In this document: positions 52,609-61,000 of the stretch, in pieces
Numbering within the stretch: position 1 is the stretch's first letter
Layout: every line of letters begins with the position of its first letter
NCBI GenBank assembly: GCA_023418915.1
Contig: JAEZYU010000079.1
Span: forward strand, 19,384 to 83,383
Origin: Bacillota bacterium
GTDB taxonomy: Bacteria; Bacillota; Clostridia; Acetivibrionales; DTU013
DNA length: 64,000 bases
Direction: 5' to 3'
The notes under the pieces: model-generated
Told to the model about the DNA's origin: nothing
The model's database searches: none
The model's input: the letters and a program-made list of their open reading frames with translations, nothing else
Translations under genes and position numbers: made by a program

Positions 52609-53891
52609 GTTATGACACTATAATGATCAACATTCTCTCTGCTTTTCTAGGTTCCTTATATATTATTTATTTTTTTAGAACTGTTATTGAAATGAAACTT
52701 TCAAGGCCCGGCAAAATTAGATTCATAGCAGTATTCAGCATGATAAACGGTGCAATTTCCTCACTTATGCAGACCTCCGTTTATAAACCACTGATTCTTC
52801 TTGTCCTTAGCATCATTATTATCAGGCTTCTGCTAAAAGCCTCATTTATTCAATCGTTTTTGTCTTTTGCGCTTTATATAATAGGTTTAGCTGTTGGAAA
52901 TGCACTTATACCGATAATGCTTAGTTTAGTCTCACCGGGACGTTCTGTGGAATCTGTGCTGAACGACCCCTTGATGTCGCTCGCAGGTAATCTCTTCACT
53001 AATATAGTTGTATTTATACTGTTTGCTTTAATCAAGCCAACAAAGGACTATATCAAAATGATAAGCCGCGACAAATTTCTTCTCATCCTGACAGCAATCA
53101 CAATCATAGTGATATGTTCAACCTTTGCTATGTATCTATATACAAAAACTTTAAATGTCTATGCCTGTCTGATAATAGCTTCAATTAGTATTTCATACTG
53201 TGTGTTTATTTTACTCATGTGGTTCGCTTCCCTAAGAAGAGTCATCCGTGACGAAGATCTGAAGCAGCAGAAATTTTATAACGATTCTCTTCGTTCAACG
53301 TTATTTGAGCTTCGAAGATTCAGGCATGACTGGGTCAATAACCTGACAGTAATTGACTCCATGATAAAAATGAACAAAAACAACGATCTTAAGCAGTATG
53401 TCTCCGAGTTGATAGATCAGTGCAGCCATCATATCAACACTCAGATATATGATATAAAAAATGCAGGCCTTTTCGGCATACTGTCCTCGAAAATAAATCT
53501 TGCCTGTGAAAAGGGGATTTCTGTTAATATGTCGGTGATCGGCGAAATAGAGGATATACCTGAGGTAAAGATATCCGAGCTTTGCGAGATCGTTGGCATC
53601 TTTATGGATAATGCTATAGAGGAATCAGAAAACGGAGATAAAATAATAAATTTGAATATAAAAGACGCCAGCAGTTTTATGGAAATCTCCATTTCAAACA
53701 GCTGCTCATCTCCTCCAGACATGCAGAAAATCAATATCGACGGTTATTCGTCAAAGGGCGTTAACAGGGGCATGGGACTTGCTATAGCAAAAAAGATAAT
53801 CGAAAAGTATAAAAACATATTGCATGTAACTACTTATGAGGACAACACATTCACTCAGACCATAGAAATTGCAAACAAAAAGGGGGTTTAA
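52605..53891 (+). CDS. agrC: GHKL sensor histidine kinase, AgrC-like
   Basis: Membrane kinase of 428 aa expected to sense the peptide made by the converging agrBD unit. Six or so membrane segments fill residues 5-205. The dimerisation-phosphorylation block is ELRRFRHDWVNNLTVIDSMI (His about residue 240). The ATPase has the N-box EIVGIFMDNAIEESENG and the G-box GVNRGMGLAIAKKIIEKY. It is coupled to agrA and ends in a terminator shared with agrD. Confidence 0.93.
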   Translation: MSYDTIMINILSAFLGSLYIIYFFRTVIEMKLSRPGKIRFIAVFSMINGAISSLMQTSVYKPLILLVLSIIIIRLLLKASFIQSFLSFALYIIGLAVGNALIPIMLSLVSPGRSVESVLNDPLMSLAGNLFTNIVVFILFALIKPTKDYIKMISRDKFLLILTAITIIVICSTFAMYLYTKTLNVYACLIIASISISYCVFILLMWFASLRRVIRDEDLKQQKFYNDSLRSTLFELRRFRHDWVNNLTVIDSMIKMNKNNDLKQYVSELIDQCSHHINTQIYDIKNAGLFGILSSKINLACEKGISVNMSVIGEIEDIPEVKISELCEIVGIFMDNAIEESENGDKIINLNIKDASSFMEISISNSCSSPPDMQKINIDGYSSKGVNRGMGLAIAKKIIEKYKNILHVTTYEDNTFTQTIEIANKKGV

Positions 53892-53903
53892 TCCCCTTTT
53901 TGT
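53876..53903. terminator. Bidirectional terminator between agrC and agrD
   Basis: ACAAAAAGGGG pairs with CCCCTTTTTGT around a 7-base loop, overlapping the agrC stop. It ends both converging agr transcripts. Confidence 0.9.
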
Positions 53904-53917
53904 CCTTTAAGTAAACA

Positions 53918-54061
53918 TCAGTCTTCTCTGATCAGTGCTTTTGGGCATTCCTTCTGATAGAAGGTCCAGAACCAACACCCGTATGCCGAAACAGTGGATG
54001 CAACAAACACGCCTGCCATTGCTGCCAGACATATCAGGACCTTGAAATAATTCTTTTTCAT
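53918..54061 (-). CDS. agrD: AgrD-type cyclic lactone autoinducer propeptide (47 aa)
   Basis: Precursor of a peptide signal. Residues 1-26 form a basic, amphipathic membrane leader (MKKNYFKVLICLAAMAGVFV). The core is AYGCWFWTFYQKECP at residues 26-40. Cysteine 29 followed by WFWT resembles the five-residue thiolactone ring CLWFT known from Clostridium perfringens. The charged tail with E38 and P40 (QKECPKALIRED) fits the AgrB recognition segment. GGAGG precedes the ATG, which overlaps the agrB stop (ATGA). The second cysteine C39 is unusual. Confidence 0.9.
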   Translation of the reverse strand: MKKNYFKVLICLAAMAGVFVASTVSAYGCWFWTFYQKECPKALIRED

Positions 54062-54654
54062 GCCGATACCTCCTCTCTTCCGTATTTATTTTTTGAGATT
54101 CTGTAGGCTAGAGGTGTCATGAATAATGCCTGAAGTAAGCAAGAGAAAAGTATTACTCTGGACCATACTGCAGGAAGGAAGCACGAAGCCGTGAATAAAG
54201 CAGTCAGCAAAATGAACCCTCCCACTCTCAATTGCATCCTTTGTTTTTTTGATTTAATCGGCTTTTGCGGAAGATCAGCCGGTGCATACAAATATGCTGA
54301 AGCATATGAAAACGGCGCTGTGATAAGCAACAGATAGAAGCGATCGATATCCAACAGAAGTGATGCTGCCACCACACCAAAGACGATAGCTGAATGAGCT
54401 AACATACATCCAAGATGAGTCTTGGCATGGATTCCTCCCAGCAGTGTCCTCTGGATCCCATAGACTGCAACTGCCGCCGCTACATATGGCACTATTCCAA
54501 GCATCAGTGAAACCAACAGTATTATGCATATCTTGACTATCTCAGAAATAGTCATATAAACACCATACTCAATGACCTCACGCCTTTCAGGTGCAACATC
54601 CGGCAAGGTTGAATAAATCATATCTGTTACATATTTGCTGATTTTATCGAACAT
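54058..54654 (-). CDS. agrB: AgrB-type propeptide-processing membrane peptidase
   Basis: Integral membrane cysteine endopeptidase of 198 aa that cuts AgrD and closes the thiolactone. It has about five or six membrane segments. The catalytic histidine and cysteine are in LLGGIHAKTHLGCMLAHS (about residues 75-85). The family block YAPADLPQKPIKSKKQR is at about 122-138. I start at 54654 after AGGTG. It is the first gene of a two-gene unit with agrD. Confidence 0.95.
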   Translation of the reverse strand: MFDKISKYVTDMIYSTLPDVAPERREVIEYGVYMTISEIVKICIILLVSLMLGIVPYVAAAVAVYGIQRTLLGGIHAKTHLGCMLAHSAIVFGVVAASLLLDIDRFYLLLITAPFSYASAYLYAPADLPQKPIKSKKQRMQLRVGGFILLTALFTASCFLPAVWSRVILFSCLLQALFMTPLAYRISKNKYGREEVSA

Positions 54655-54671
54655 TATCATCACCTATATTT

Positions 54672-54703
54672 ATTATATAGTTTAAATATCACTTTCTGTC
54701 GAA
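54672..54703 (-). promoter_or_regulatory. agrBD promoter region with possible Spo0A box
   Basis: TATAAT (54672-54677, minus strand) lies 18 bases before the agrB start. About 20 bases further upstream, where the -35 would be, is TTCGACA, i.e. the 0A-box core TGTCGAA on the plus strand (54697-54703). No consensus -35 is seen, as in activator-dependent promoters. Direct repeats for a LytTR protein were not found with certainty. Confidence 0.4.
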
Positions 54704-54877
54704 ATTTACTGAAATGTACATTTTGTTTATTAAAGGTCGACTATTGTATTTTCGATAAATAAAATGCACAGATATACGTCCAAATCCTTTTAGACGTAGA
54801 AGTCTATACATTATTTCAGGGCAATATATGGGGAAATTATAGTAAGTGTTGACAATTATCTCTTTAGGTGATATTTT

Positions 54878-55162
54878 ATGTTCGTTGAGTTTATCAAAGA
54901 TGATGATTTTAGTAAAGAGGTTATAAAAATGTTATCCGAATTAACTGAATGCACCATACTTATGCTAAAAGTCATTCATGAAATGTACAATTCACAAAGG
55001 ATAACCTACGAAGAGTTTGTAAGCCACGCTGAAAAAAAACTTAAGTTTTTATCAGAAAATATTCAGCATTCATCCAACGAAGCAGAGAGAAGAAATGCAT
55101 TTGATATCATATACAAGTGCAACGCAGTGATGTCCGGAGATCAGGATACATATTTACAGTGA
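54878..55162 (+). CDS. Hypothetical protein, 94 aa
   Basis: Small, mostly helical soluble protein with no signal peptide or membrane segment. It contains LTECTILMLKVIHEMYNSQRITYEEFVSHAEKKLKFL and one cysteine near each end. I do not recognise the family. AGGTGAT lies four to five bases before the ATG. It is divergent from agrB, with about 220 bases between them, and stands alone before the end of murG. Confidence 0.7.
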   Translation: MFVEFIKDDDFSKEVIKMLSELTECTILMLKVIHEMYNSQRITYEEFVSHAEKKLKFLSENIQHSSNEAERRNAFDIIYKCNAVMSGDQDTYLQ

Positions 55163-55255
55163 CCGAACTGTCTGTGGATGCGATCAGCACTATATATATT
55201 TGTTGTTTTGCTGGTTGCGTTTGCTTATCTTAAGCACTATAAGGCACTGATGCAG

Positions 55256-56320
55256 TTATTTCATGTTTTCCTTTATTATCCTGATCACTGCCGACGTTCC
55301 GCTTTCATTGGCGTTTTTATCCATTGCAGCCCAATATCGACCCTTATTGTTCCAAAGATCATATATAGCCTTCAGCATCGATTCATCACTGAGCATATCC
55401 TCTGATAAAACACTGCTGTAGCCCAGCTTCTCAAAAGATGCTGCATTTAGTATCTGGTCTCCCCTGCTGGCTGCTTTAGAAAGAGGAATCAACAAGCCGG
55501 GCTTTCTCAGCGCAAGCAGTTCAAAAAGCGTCGTGGCTCCCGCTCTCGACACAACCAGATCTGCAGCTGCGTATATATGTGGCTGCTCCTCATTTACATA
55601 CTCAAACTGCTTGTAGCCTTGCTTATTTATGAACTCCTCATTTATATTACCTTTCCCGCATAAATGACAAACATTGAAATCCTTCAACAGCATGTCAAGT
55701 ATATTCCTTACTACGCTATTTATTCTTTCAGAGCCAAGGCTTCCTCCTATTATCATTATCACAGGCTTCGCATTATTAAAGCTGCAGATGCTCCTGCCCT
55801 TGCTTCGGTCTCCTTCAGCAAGCCCTTCTCTTATGGGCATTCCGGTCCTTATGCTGTTTCTTCCTGATACATGGCTCTCCGTTTCCGGAAAGGTATAACA
55901 TATAGCTTTTGCAAACGGTATCGACAGCTTGTTTGTCAGCCCGGGGGTTATATCTGATTCATGTATTATGACTGGGATCCTTCGAAGCCATGCAGCCCAG
56001 ACCACCGGGCAGGACACAAAGCCACCCTTGCTGAAAACAGCAGAGGGCTTCAGCCTGCCTAGTATTGAATGTGCCTGCAGCAATCCTCCTGCCACCTTGA
56101 AAATATCAGTTATGTTTTTTGCATCAAAATACCTGCGAAGCTTGCCTGCGCTTATTCCATAGTAGGGTATCCCTTCCTTTTGGATCAGCTCCTTTTCCAT
56201 TCCATTGCGAGAGCCTATGTAATGGATATCAAAGCCTTCACGTTTCAGTCCAGGCAGTAAAGCTATGTTTGGGGTCACATGTCCCGATGTCCCCCCCCCT
56301 GTTAAAACAATTTTTCTCAT
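55256..56320 (-). CDS. murG: UDP-GlcNAc:lipid I GlcNAc transferase
   Basis: Peripheral membrane GT-B enzyme of 354 aa that makes lipid II for peptidoglycan. The lipid-binding glycine loop is TGGGTSGHVTPNIAL (residues 6-20), the second is IIGGSLGSERINSVV (about 185), and the UDP-GlcNAc site is VSRAGATTLFELLALRKPGLLIPLSKA (about 258). I start at the ATG at 56320. It is not in the usual mra/dcw cluster here but next to an MscS channel gene. Confidence 0.95.
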   Translation of the reverse strand: MRKIVLTGGGTSGHVTPNIALLPGLKREGFDIHYIGSRNGMEKELIQKEGIPYYGISAGKLRRYFDAKNITDIFKVAGGLLQAHSILGRLKPSAVFSKGGFVSCPVVWAAWLRRIPVIIHESDITPGLTNKLSIPFAKAICYTFPETESHVSGRNSIRTGMPIREGLAEGDRSKGRSICSFNNAKPVIMIIGGSLGSERINSVVRNILDMLLKDFNVCHLCGKGNINEEFINKQGYKQFEYVNEEQPHIYAAADLVVSRAGATTLFELLALRKPGLLIPLSKAASRGDQILNAASFEKLGYSSVLSEDMLSDESMLKAIYDLWNNKGRYWAAMDKNANESGTSAVIRIIKENMK

Positions 56321-56321
56321 A

Positions 56322-57569
56322 TCAATCATTTGCTCCGTTTTTACGTAGTGATGATATGTCAAATCCGGTAGGTTCCTGGAATGCCCTCAGTCCGAACTGC
56401 GGCAGTACTGCTAAAAGATGGTCGAAAATATCGGACTGAATATTTTCATATTCTATCCAATCTGTTGTATTGGTAAACGCATATATCTCAAGAGGAAGAC
56501 CGTCTGATCCCGGCAGTAGCTGGCGGACCATCATCGTCATACCCTTGTGTATTCCAGAATGGTTTTTCAGATAGTTCAGGACATAAAAGCGGAATGTCCC
56601 AATATTAGTCATCCTTCTGCCGTTGACCGGCACTGATGTATCAAAGCTTCGTTCATAATTGTATTTTTTGATTTCTTCCTTTTTATCCGAGACATATTCT
56701 TTTAAATACTCTATTTTTGAAAAATACTCAAGCATTTCATCAGTACAGAATGCAATACTGGATAAGTCTATACGTACGTTACGCATGATCCTTCTCGCTC
56801 CTGAGGCTTCCATACCCCTCCAGTTTCTGAAGGAATCAGACATCATTGCTTGTGCAGGGATCGTTGTTATTGTTTTATCGAAGTTCTGAACCTTTACTGT
56901 GGTAAGCGTAAGATCAATTACAGTGCCGTCTGCGTCATATTTGGGCATCTGTATCCAATCCCCTATACATACCATATCATTTGATGTCAGCTGAAGGCCT
57001 GACACAAAACCAAGAATAGAGCTTTGAAATACAAGCATGATCACTGCAGATAATGCTCCAAGTCCTCCCAGCAGTATCAGCGGACTCTGTCCGATCAATG
57101 TTGATATTATTATTATGGCTCCGATAACAAAAGCTCCGATTTTCACTATCTGAAGTATTCCCTTGATAGGCCTTGTTTTTGAAATATCAAATGTTCTGTA
57201 GATGTCATCCGCAGCATTGAGAACAGAATCGATGACCAGCAGCATGACCAGGGTCACATATGCTGATGAGATCCTTATTATCCAAGTTTCGTAATCAGGA
57301 AAGGAAGCAGCAAAAAAGCCTATGATCAACGGAGTCACAAGATGAGCGATACGGTGGAAGACTCTGCGCTCATACATCTTGTCATCCCAGGTGTATTTAT
57401 TCTGTCTGATCAGCCTTGAAACCAACCGGAGAAGCACCTTTCTTGCGATCAGGTTGCCCAGCAGGCAAAGCACTACTATGATCATTATGATCACAACAGT
57501 TGTCATCATTTTCGATGTTTCATCTCCAACACCAATGGCACTGAAGCATTCAACGATACCATCGTACAA
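56322..57569 (-). CDS. MscS family mechanosensitive ion channel
   Basis: Membrane channel of 415 aa related to YbdG/YnaI. About five segments lie in residues 18-195. The MscS core follows with LGGLGALSAVIMLVFQSSILGFVSGLQLTSNDMVCIGDWIQMPKYDADGTVIDLTLTTVKVQNFDKTITTIPAQAMM (about 165-240). The cytoplasmic domain contains insertions. It starts with TTG at 57569, six bases after AGGGGGG. The stop is two bases before the murG start. Confidence 0.92.
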   Translation of the reverse strand: MYDGIVECFSAIGVGDETSKMMTTVVIIMIIVVLCLLGNLIARKVLLRLVSRLIRQNKYTWDDKMYERRVFHRIAHLVTPLIIGFFAASFPDYETWIIRISSAYVTLVMLLVIDSVLNAADDIYRTFDISKTRPIKGILQIVKIGAFVIGAIIIISTLIGQSPLILLGGLGALSAVIMLVFQSSILGFVSGLQLTSNDMVCIGDWIQMPKYDADGTVIDLTLTTVKVQNFDKTITTIPAQAMMSDSFRNWRGMEASGARRIMRNVRIDLSSIAFCTDEMLEYFSKIEYLKEYVSDKKEEIKKYNYERSFDTSVPVNGRRMTNIGTFRFYVLNYLKNHSGIHKGMTMMVRQLLPGSDGLPLEIYAFTNTTDWIEYENIQSDIFDHLLAVLPQFGLRAFQEPTGFDISSLRKNGAND

Positions 57570-57612
57570 TTTGATCCCCCCTGTACAAATAGATTATTTT
57601 GATAGTCGATTA

Positions 57613-58236
57613 TCAGGAATTCTTCATTATAACATTTTCTATCGCATTGGCGACATCCTCACAAGAGTCACAGCATTTCTCCAGGTAATGGTATGCTGTA
57701 TCCCATGCAGCCAATTCCTTGTAGTCCTGACACTCGACATAAAGCTTTCTTGTGGCTTCCATAAAGAGAGTGTCACCTTCTTCCTCCAGCCTGTTCACTT
57801 CCACTACCAGATCGTGAAGTCTGGTGGATTTGCGGAAGTTGTAAAACTCATCCAGCGCAGTTTTCAAGGAATTACAACAATTAACTATGACATCTGTCAT
57901 TTTCTGAGCATATTCGGTAACTCTGCTTATATTAAACATATACATGCGCATAAGCACATCCTCTATCGTATCGGTGACAGTGTCGATAGAGTCAGCCATT
58001 GCCATTATATCCTCACGTTCAATAGGAGTTATGAACTCACGCGACAGCTTTTTGATCATTCTATGTCTGGCTTCGTCACCACTATGTTCTATTTCGTGCA
58101 TTTCCCTCATTTTCTGAGGCAGATTAACGACAGTATAATTGTCCATGATATTTTTAAGTAAATCCGCTGCCTTGCAGGAGTATCCCGCCAGTTCTACAAA
58201 AGTATCAAAATAATTTCCATCCTTTTTTCGAGCCAT
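57613..58236 (-). CDS. DUF47 / PhoU-like regulator of PiT transporter
   Basis: Helical-bundle protein of 207 aa in the PhoU-like DUF47 family, usually paired with PiT transporters and thought to control them. Metal-binding-like E-x-x-x-D blocks are visible as EHSGDEARHRMIKKL (about residue 47), DIMAMADSIDTVTDTIED and CDSCEDVANAIENV at the end. I start at the ATG at 58236 after GGAAGG. It lies 37 bases after the transporter gene. Confidence 0.93.
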   Translation of the reverse strand: MARKKDGNYFDTFVELAGYSCKAADLLKNIMDNYTVVNLPQKMREMHEIEHSGDEARHRMIKKLSREFITPIEREDIMAMADSIDTVTDTIEDVLMRMYMFNISRVTEYAQKMTDVIVNCCNSLKTALDEFYNFRKSTRLHDLVVEVNRLEEEGDTLFMEATRKLYVECQDYKELAAWDTAYHYLEKCCDSCEDVANAIENVIMKNS

Positions 58237-58273
58237 ACTTTGAACCTTCCTCATCCATTATATTTTATTAGTA

Positions 58274-59329
58274 TTAAAATATTCTCATAAACAAAGATGC
58301 CATAAGATAGCCTATCAGGCCGCAGCCCGGAAATGTCATGATCCAGGCAAGAAGCATCTCCTTCACTACTCCCCAGTTTACAGATGATATCCTTTTTGCA
58401 GCACCAACACCCATTATAGCTGTTGTCTTTGTATGAGTAGTACTGACAGGAAGACCAAACGCCGAGGCAGTAAACAGGCATATAGCTCCTGCCAGATCTG
58501 CAGAGAAGCCCTGGTAAGTTTCAAGCTTGACCATATCCATCCCTACTGATTTGATTATCCTCATACCACCAATTGAGGTTCCAAGTGCCATTACTGCTGA
58601 ACAAAGGATTATCAGCCACACAGGGATCAAAAGGCCTGTAACCTCTGTCTGCCCCTGCGCAAGAAACAATCCGAGCATAAATACTCCGATGAATTTCTGG
58701 CCATCCTGCGCTCCATGCATAAATGCCATGCCTGCTGCACCTGCTATTTGGGCATTCTTAAATGTGGAGTATGTCTTTCGCCTGTTAAAGCTCCTGAATA
58801 TCAGTTCAATAAGCCTAACTATCAGTCCGCCTGCCAGGAATCCCATAACAAGTGATAATACAAGTCCATATATGACTTTGATCCATTCACTGGGGTTTAT
58901 CCCTCCAATACCTCCCTGAAGAGCAATAGCAGCACCTGAAATACCTGCTATCAAAGCATGGCTTTCACTAGTCGGGATACCGAACCACCATGCGGCCGTC
59001 GCCCATATGACAATAGCAAAAAGCGCTGCGCACAACGCAACAAGTGCTTCATGTGAATCACCACCGAAATCCACCATTTTATAAATGGTCTGCGCTACCA
59101 TTGTGTTTACCACCGAATATACCAGAACTCCAAGAAAGTTGAAAACAGCAGCCATAATAATTGCAGGCCGGGGGCTCATTGATCGTGTCGAGATGCAGGT
59201 TGCTATTGCGTTGGGAGCATCAGTCCAGCCATTCACCATAACAACGCCTAATGTCAGAATTACTGTGAACATCAGTGCAGGATTCGAAATGAATTTACTT
59301 AAAAAATCTGTTAACGTTACTGTCATCAT
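58274..59329 (-). CDS. pit: PiT family inorganic phosphate transporter
   Basis: Membrane transporter of 351 aa with about ten segments, driving phosphate (or metal-phosphate) uptake with H+ or Na+. The two inverted PiT signatures are visible: GWTDAPNAIATCISTRSMSPRPAI near residue 35 and GMAFMHGAQDGQKFIGVF near residue 205, plus WWFGIPTSESHALIAGI and GLPVSTTHTKTTAIMGVG. It heads a unit with DUF47, mscS and murG. Confidence 0.95.
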   Translation of the reverse strand: MMTVTLTDFLSKFISNPALMFTVILTLGVVMVNGWTDAPNAIATCISTRSMSPRPAIIMAAVFNFLGVLVYSVVNTMVAQTIYKMVDFGGDSHEALVALCAALFAIVIWATAAWWFGIPTSESHALIAGISGAAIALQGGIGGINPSEWIKVIYGLVLSLVMGFLAGGLIVRLIELIFRSFNRRKTYSTFKNAQIAGAAGMAFMHGAQDGQKFIGVFMLGLFLAQGQTEVTGLLIPVWLIILCSAVMALGTSIGGMRIIKSVGMDMVKLETYQGFSADLAGAICLFTASAFGLPVSTTHTKTTAIMGVGAAKRISSVNWGVVKEMLLAWIMTFPGCGLIGYLMASLFMRIF

Positions 59330-60069
59330 TCATCAACTTTCTTTTTAAGTTTATATATAGCTATAATATGTACGCTATCAAACGTTTTTAGCATATCATG
59401 TTTTTTTATCACGGACAATACCGAGGCAGTATATAATATGCAAAATACGTGATTATTGATAATTCTCGATAATCTGAGCTAATATTCACCAAATTATTTA
59501 GTTATATTTACTAATAGATTGTCAGCATTGGTCAATTGTCGCAGCAAAGAGGGACGGTCCACCCATATCTATCATGGATGAGCTAGCAATTGTTTTTAGT
59601 ATAAAACAGCGACAGTCTATCCATATCCTCTGAATAAATCGTCAATTGCTTTATTAATATAGCAGGGTGTACAAAATTTAAACTTTTGGCAAATAAAGCT
59701 GTAATAATCGTATGATTGCGTTACAAAATATAATATATTATTGCGTTATTAAAATAAACACCTAAAAAACTATACAATTTGGACTGAAAAATTAGAAATT
59801 TTGTACACTCCGGTACTTATTGCTCTTGGAAATAAAAATGCCAAGCCTCCGTCACCCGTAAATAACTATAAATTCAGCTGAAAACTCTGTACTTACTAAT
59901 ATGCTTCATATACAGCATCAGCTGGTGAACATGAAAATAGGCATCCATATTCGGTATTCGGAAAATACCATTGATAAAAGTCAAAATTGTCACATAAATC
60001 CCTGCTATAAGGCTTATCGTAAAATCATGGGATGAGACCATAAGCACATACAGGCATTTCGGCGAAGTA
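59330..60069. other. Gene-free AT-rich region
   Basis: About 740 bases with no supportable gene. It contains a MITE-like element at 59667-59808 and the promoter of the phosphate transporter unit. Between 59809 and 60069 I see nothing I can name. Confidence 0.6.
59667..59808. mobile_element. MITE-like element with 13-base inverted ends
   Basis: GTGTACAAAATTT (59667-59679) and AAATTTTGTACAC (59796-59808) are perfect inverted repeats 142 bases apart. Similarity continues imperfectly for about ten further inner bases (AnTTTT). No coding frame is inside, and no clear target duplication flanks it. The ends resemble those of IS256-like elements; that assignment is tentative. Confidence 0.55.
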
Positions 60070-60144
60070 TGGTGGAGCTGATGGGATTTGAACCCACGGC
60101 TTTCACAATGCGAATGTGACACTCTCCCACTGAGTTACAGCCCC
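60070..60144 (-). tRNA. tRNA-Ala (anticodon CGC)
   Basis: A 75-base cloverleaf including an encoded CCA end. The acceptor stem is GGGGCTG/CAGCTCC with the alanine identity pair G3:U70. The anticodon stem is TCACA/TGTGA with loop TTCGCAT, giving anticodon CGC (codon GCG). The T arm is GTGGG-TTCAAAT-CCCAT. Confidence 0.95.
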
Positions 60145-60166
60145 ATATATTCCAATCTTTAAAAAT

Positions 60167-60195
60167 AATATACACCAATGAGTTAATTTGTTCAA
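60167..60195 (-). promoter_or_regulatory. Promoter of tRNA-Ala
   Basis: TTGAAC (60190-60195) and TATATT (60167-60172) on the minus strand with 17 bases between, about 22 bases before the tRNA 5' end. Confidence 0.7.
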
Positions 60196-60237
60196 CAGTA
60201 TCAGCAAATAATTATTCAATGTATACTGAGATGTTTG

Positions 60238-60266
60238 TAATAAACCCTTCGGGGTTTATTTTTATA
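60238..60266 (+). terminator. Terminator hairpin upstream of bioY
   Basis: AATAAACCC-TTC-GGGGTTTATT followed by TTTAT on the plus strand. It insulates the bioY promoter from upstream transcription. The same TTCG hairpin occurs after asp23 (21903-21930). Confidence 0.7.
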
Positions 60267-60303
60267 AATGAAAGAAATGCGTCTCATCGTATTATTACAA
60301 GTA

Positions 60304-60335
60304 TTGTCAACCAAAAAGATATTATAGGTTGACAA
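60304..60335 (+). promoter_or_regulatory. BirA-type biotin operator of bioY
   Basis: TTGTCAACC (60304-60312) and GGTTGACAA (60327-60335) are a perfect inverted repeat with 14 bases between, the form of Firmicute BirA sites. The right arm contains the likely -35 TTGACA (60329-60334); TATTCT follows at 17 bases (60352-60357). BirA carrying biotinyl-AMP would therefore block the promoter. Confidence 0.88.
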
Positions 60336-60436
60336 ATGAGTTCAAAGTTATTATTCTATCATTGTTATCATGTAGAATCATAAGGGGCGGAATGACTATG
60401 CAATCTTATACGACCGCCGGCAGAGAGGGGCATACT

Positions 60437-61000
60437 ATGAGACTGACTGTAAAAGAATTGATATTATCAGCGCTGTTCACTGCGCTGATGGTGGCGGGTG
60501 CATTTGTACGCATCCCGTTCCCGCTGCTTCCCGTAACTCTCCAAACCTTTATATGTGCGCTTGCCGGACTTGTACTGGGTAAGAGGCTTGGTACATTATC
60601 CATGATCGTCTACACCTGCCTTGGTCTTGCCGGTCTGCCAGTGTTTGCCAACGGAGGCGGGATAACCTATATTTTTGACAAAAGTTTTGGCTTTATTATC
60701 GGCTTCATAGCAGGTGCCTTTGTCATCGGTACTATTTCTAAAAAACTAAACAGCCCTTCCGTTCTAAACAATATTAGGTCCTTGATACCGGGTTTAGCTG
60801 CGATTTATGCGATAGGGATATCCTATATGTTTCTGATAATGCGGGTATACTTGGGAAATGAGCAGGCTGGGATGATTTTTATACTCACTGCAAATCTGCC
60901 CTATCTGGTAAAGGATATGATTCTCTTCATTCTGACAGCTTTTGCAGGTGCTTCTCTGTTGCCATCTGTTAGAAAAGCAATGACTAATAGAGCTTCTTGA
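60437..61000 (+). CDS. bioY: Biotin transporter BioY
   Basis: Substrate-binding membrane component of an ECF-type biotin uptake system, 187 aa, with about six segments. Family blocks are VRIPFPLLPVTLQTFICALAGLVLGKRLG (about residues 25-55) and FGFIIGFIAGAFVIG. I start at the ATG at 60437, six bases after GAGAGGGG; an ATG at 60392 after AAGGGG would add 15 residues. No ECF A and T genes are nearby, so it works alone or with shared ones. Its 3' end overlaps the next, converging gene by 17 bases. Confidence 0.94.
   Translation: MRLTVKELILSALFTALMVAGAFVRIPFPLLPVTLQTFICALAGLVLGKRLGTLSMIVYTCLGLAGLPVFANGGGITYIFDKSFGFIIGFIAGAFVIGTISKKLNSPSVLNNIRSLIPGLAAIYAIGISYMFLIMRVYLGNEQAGMIFILTANLPYLVKDMILFILTAFAGASLLPSVRKAMTNRAS

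Noticed and set aside
59874..60122. 82-codon minus-strand frame
   Set aside because: Its first codons are the tRNA-Ala gene read as protein (FKSHQLHH pattern), with no ribosome site.
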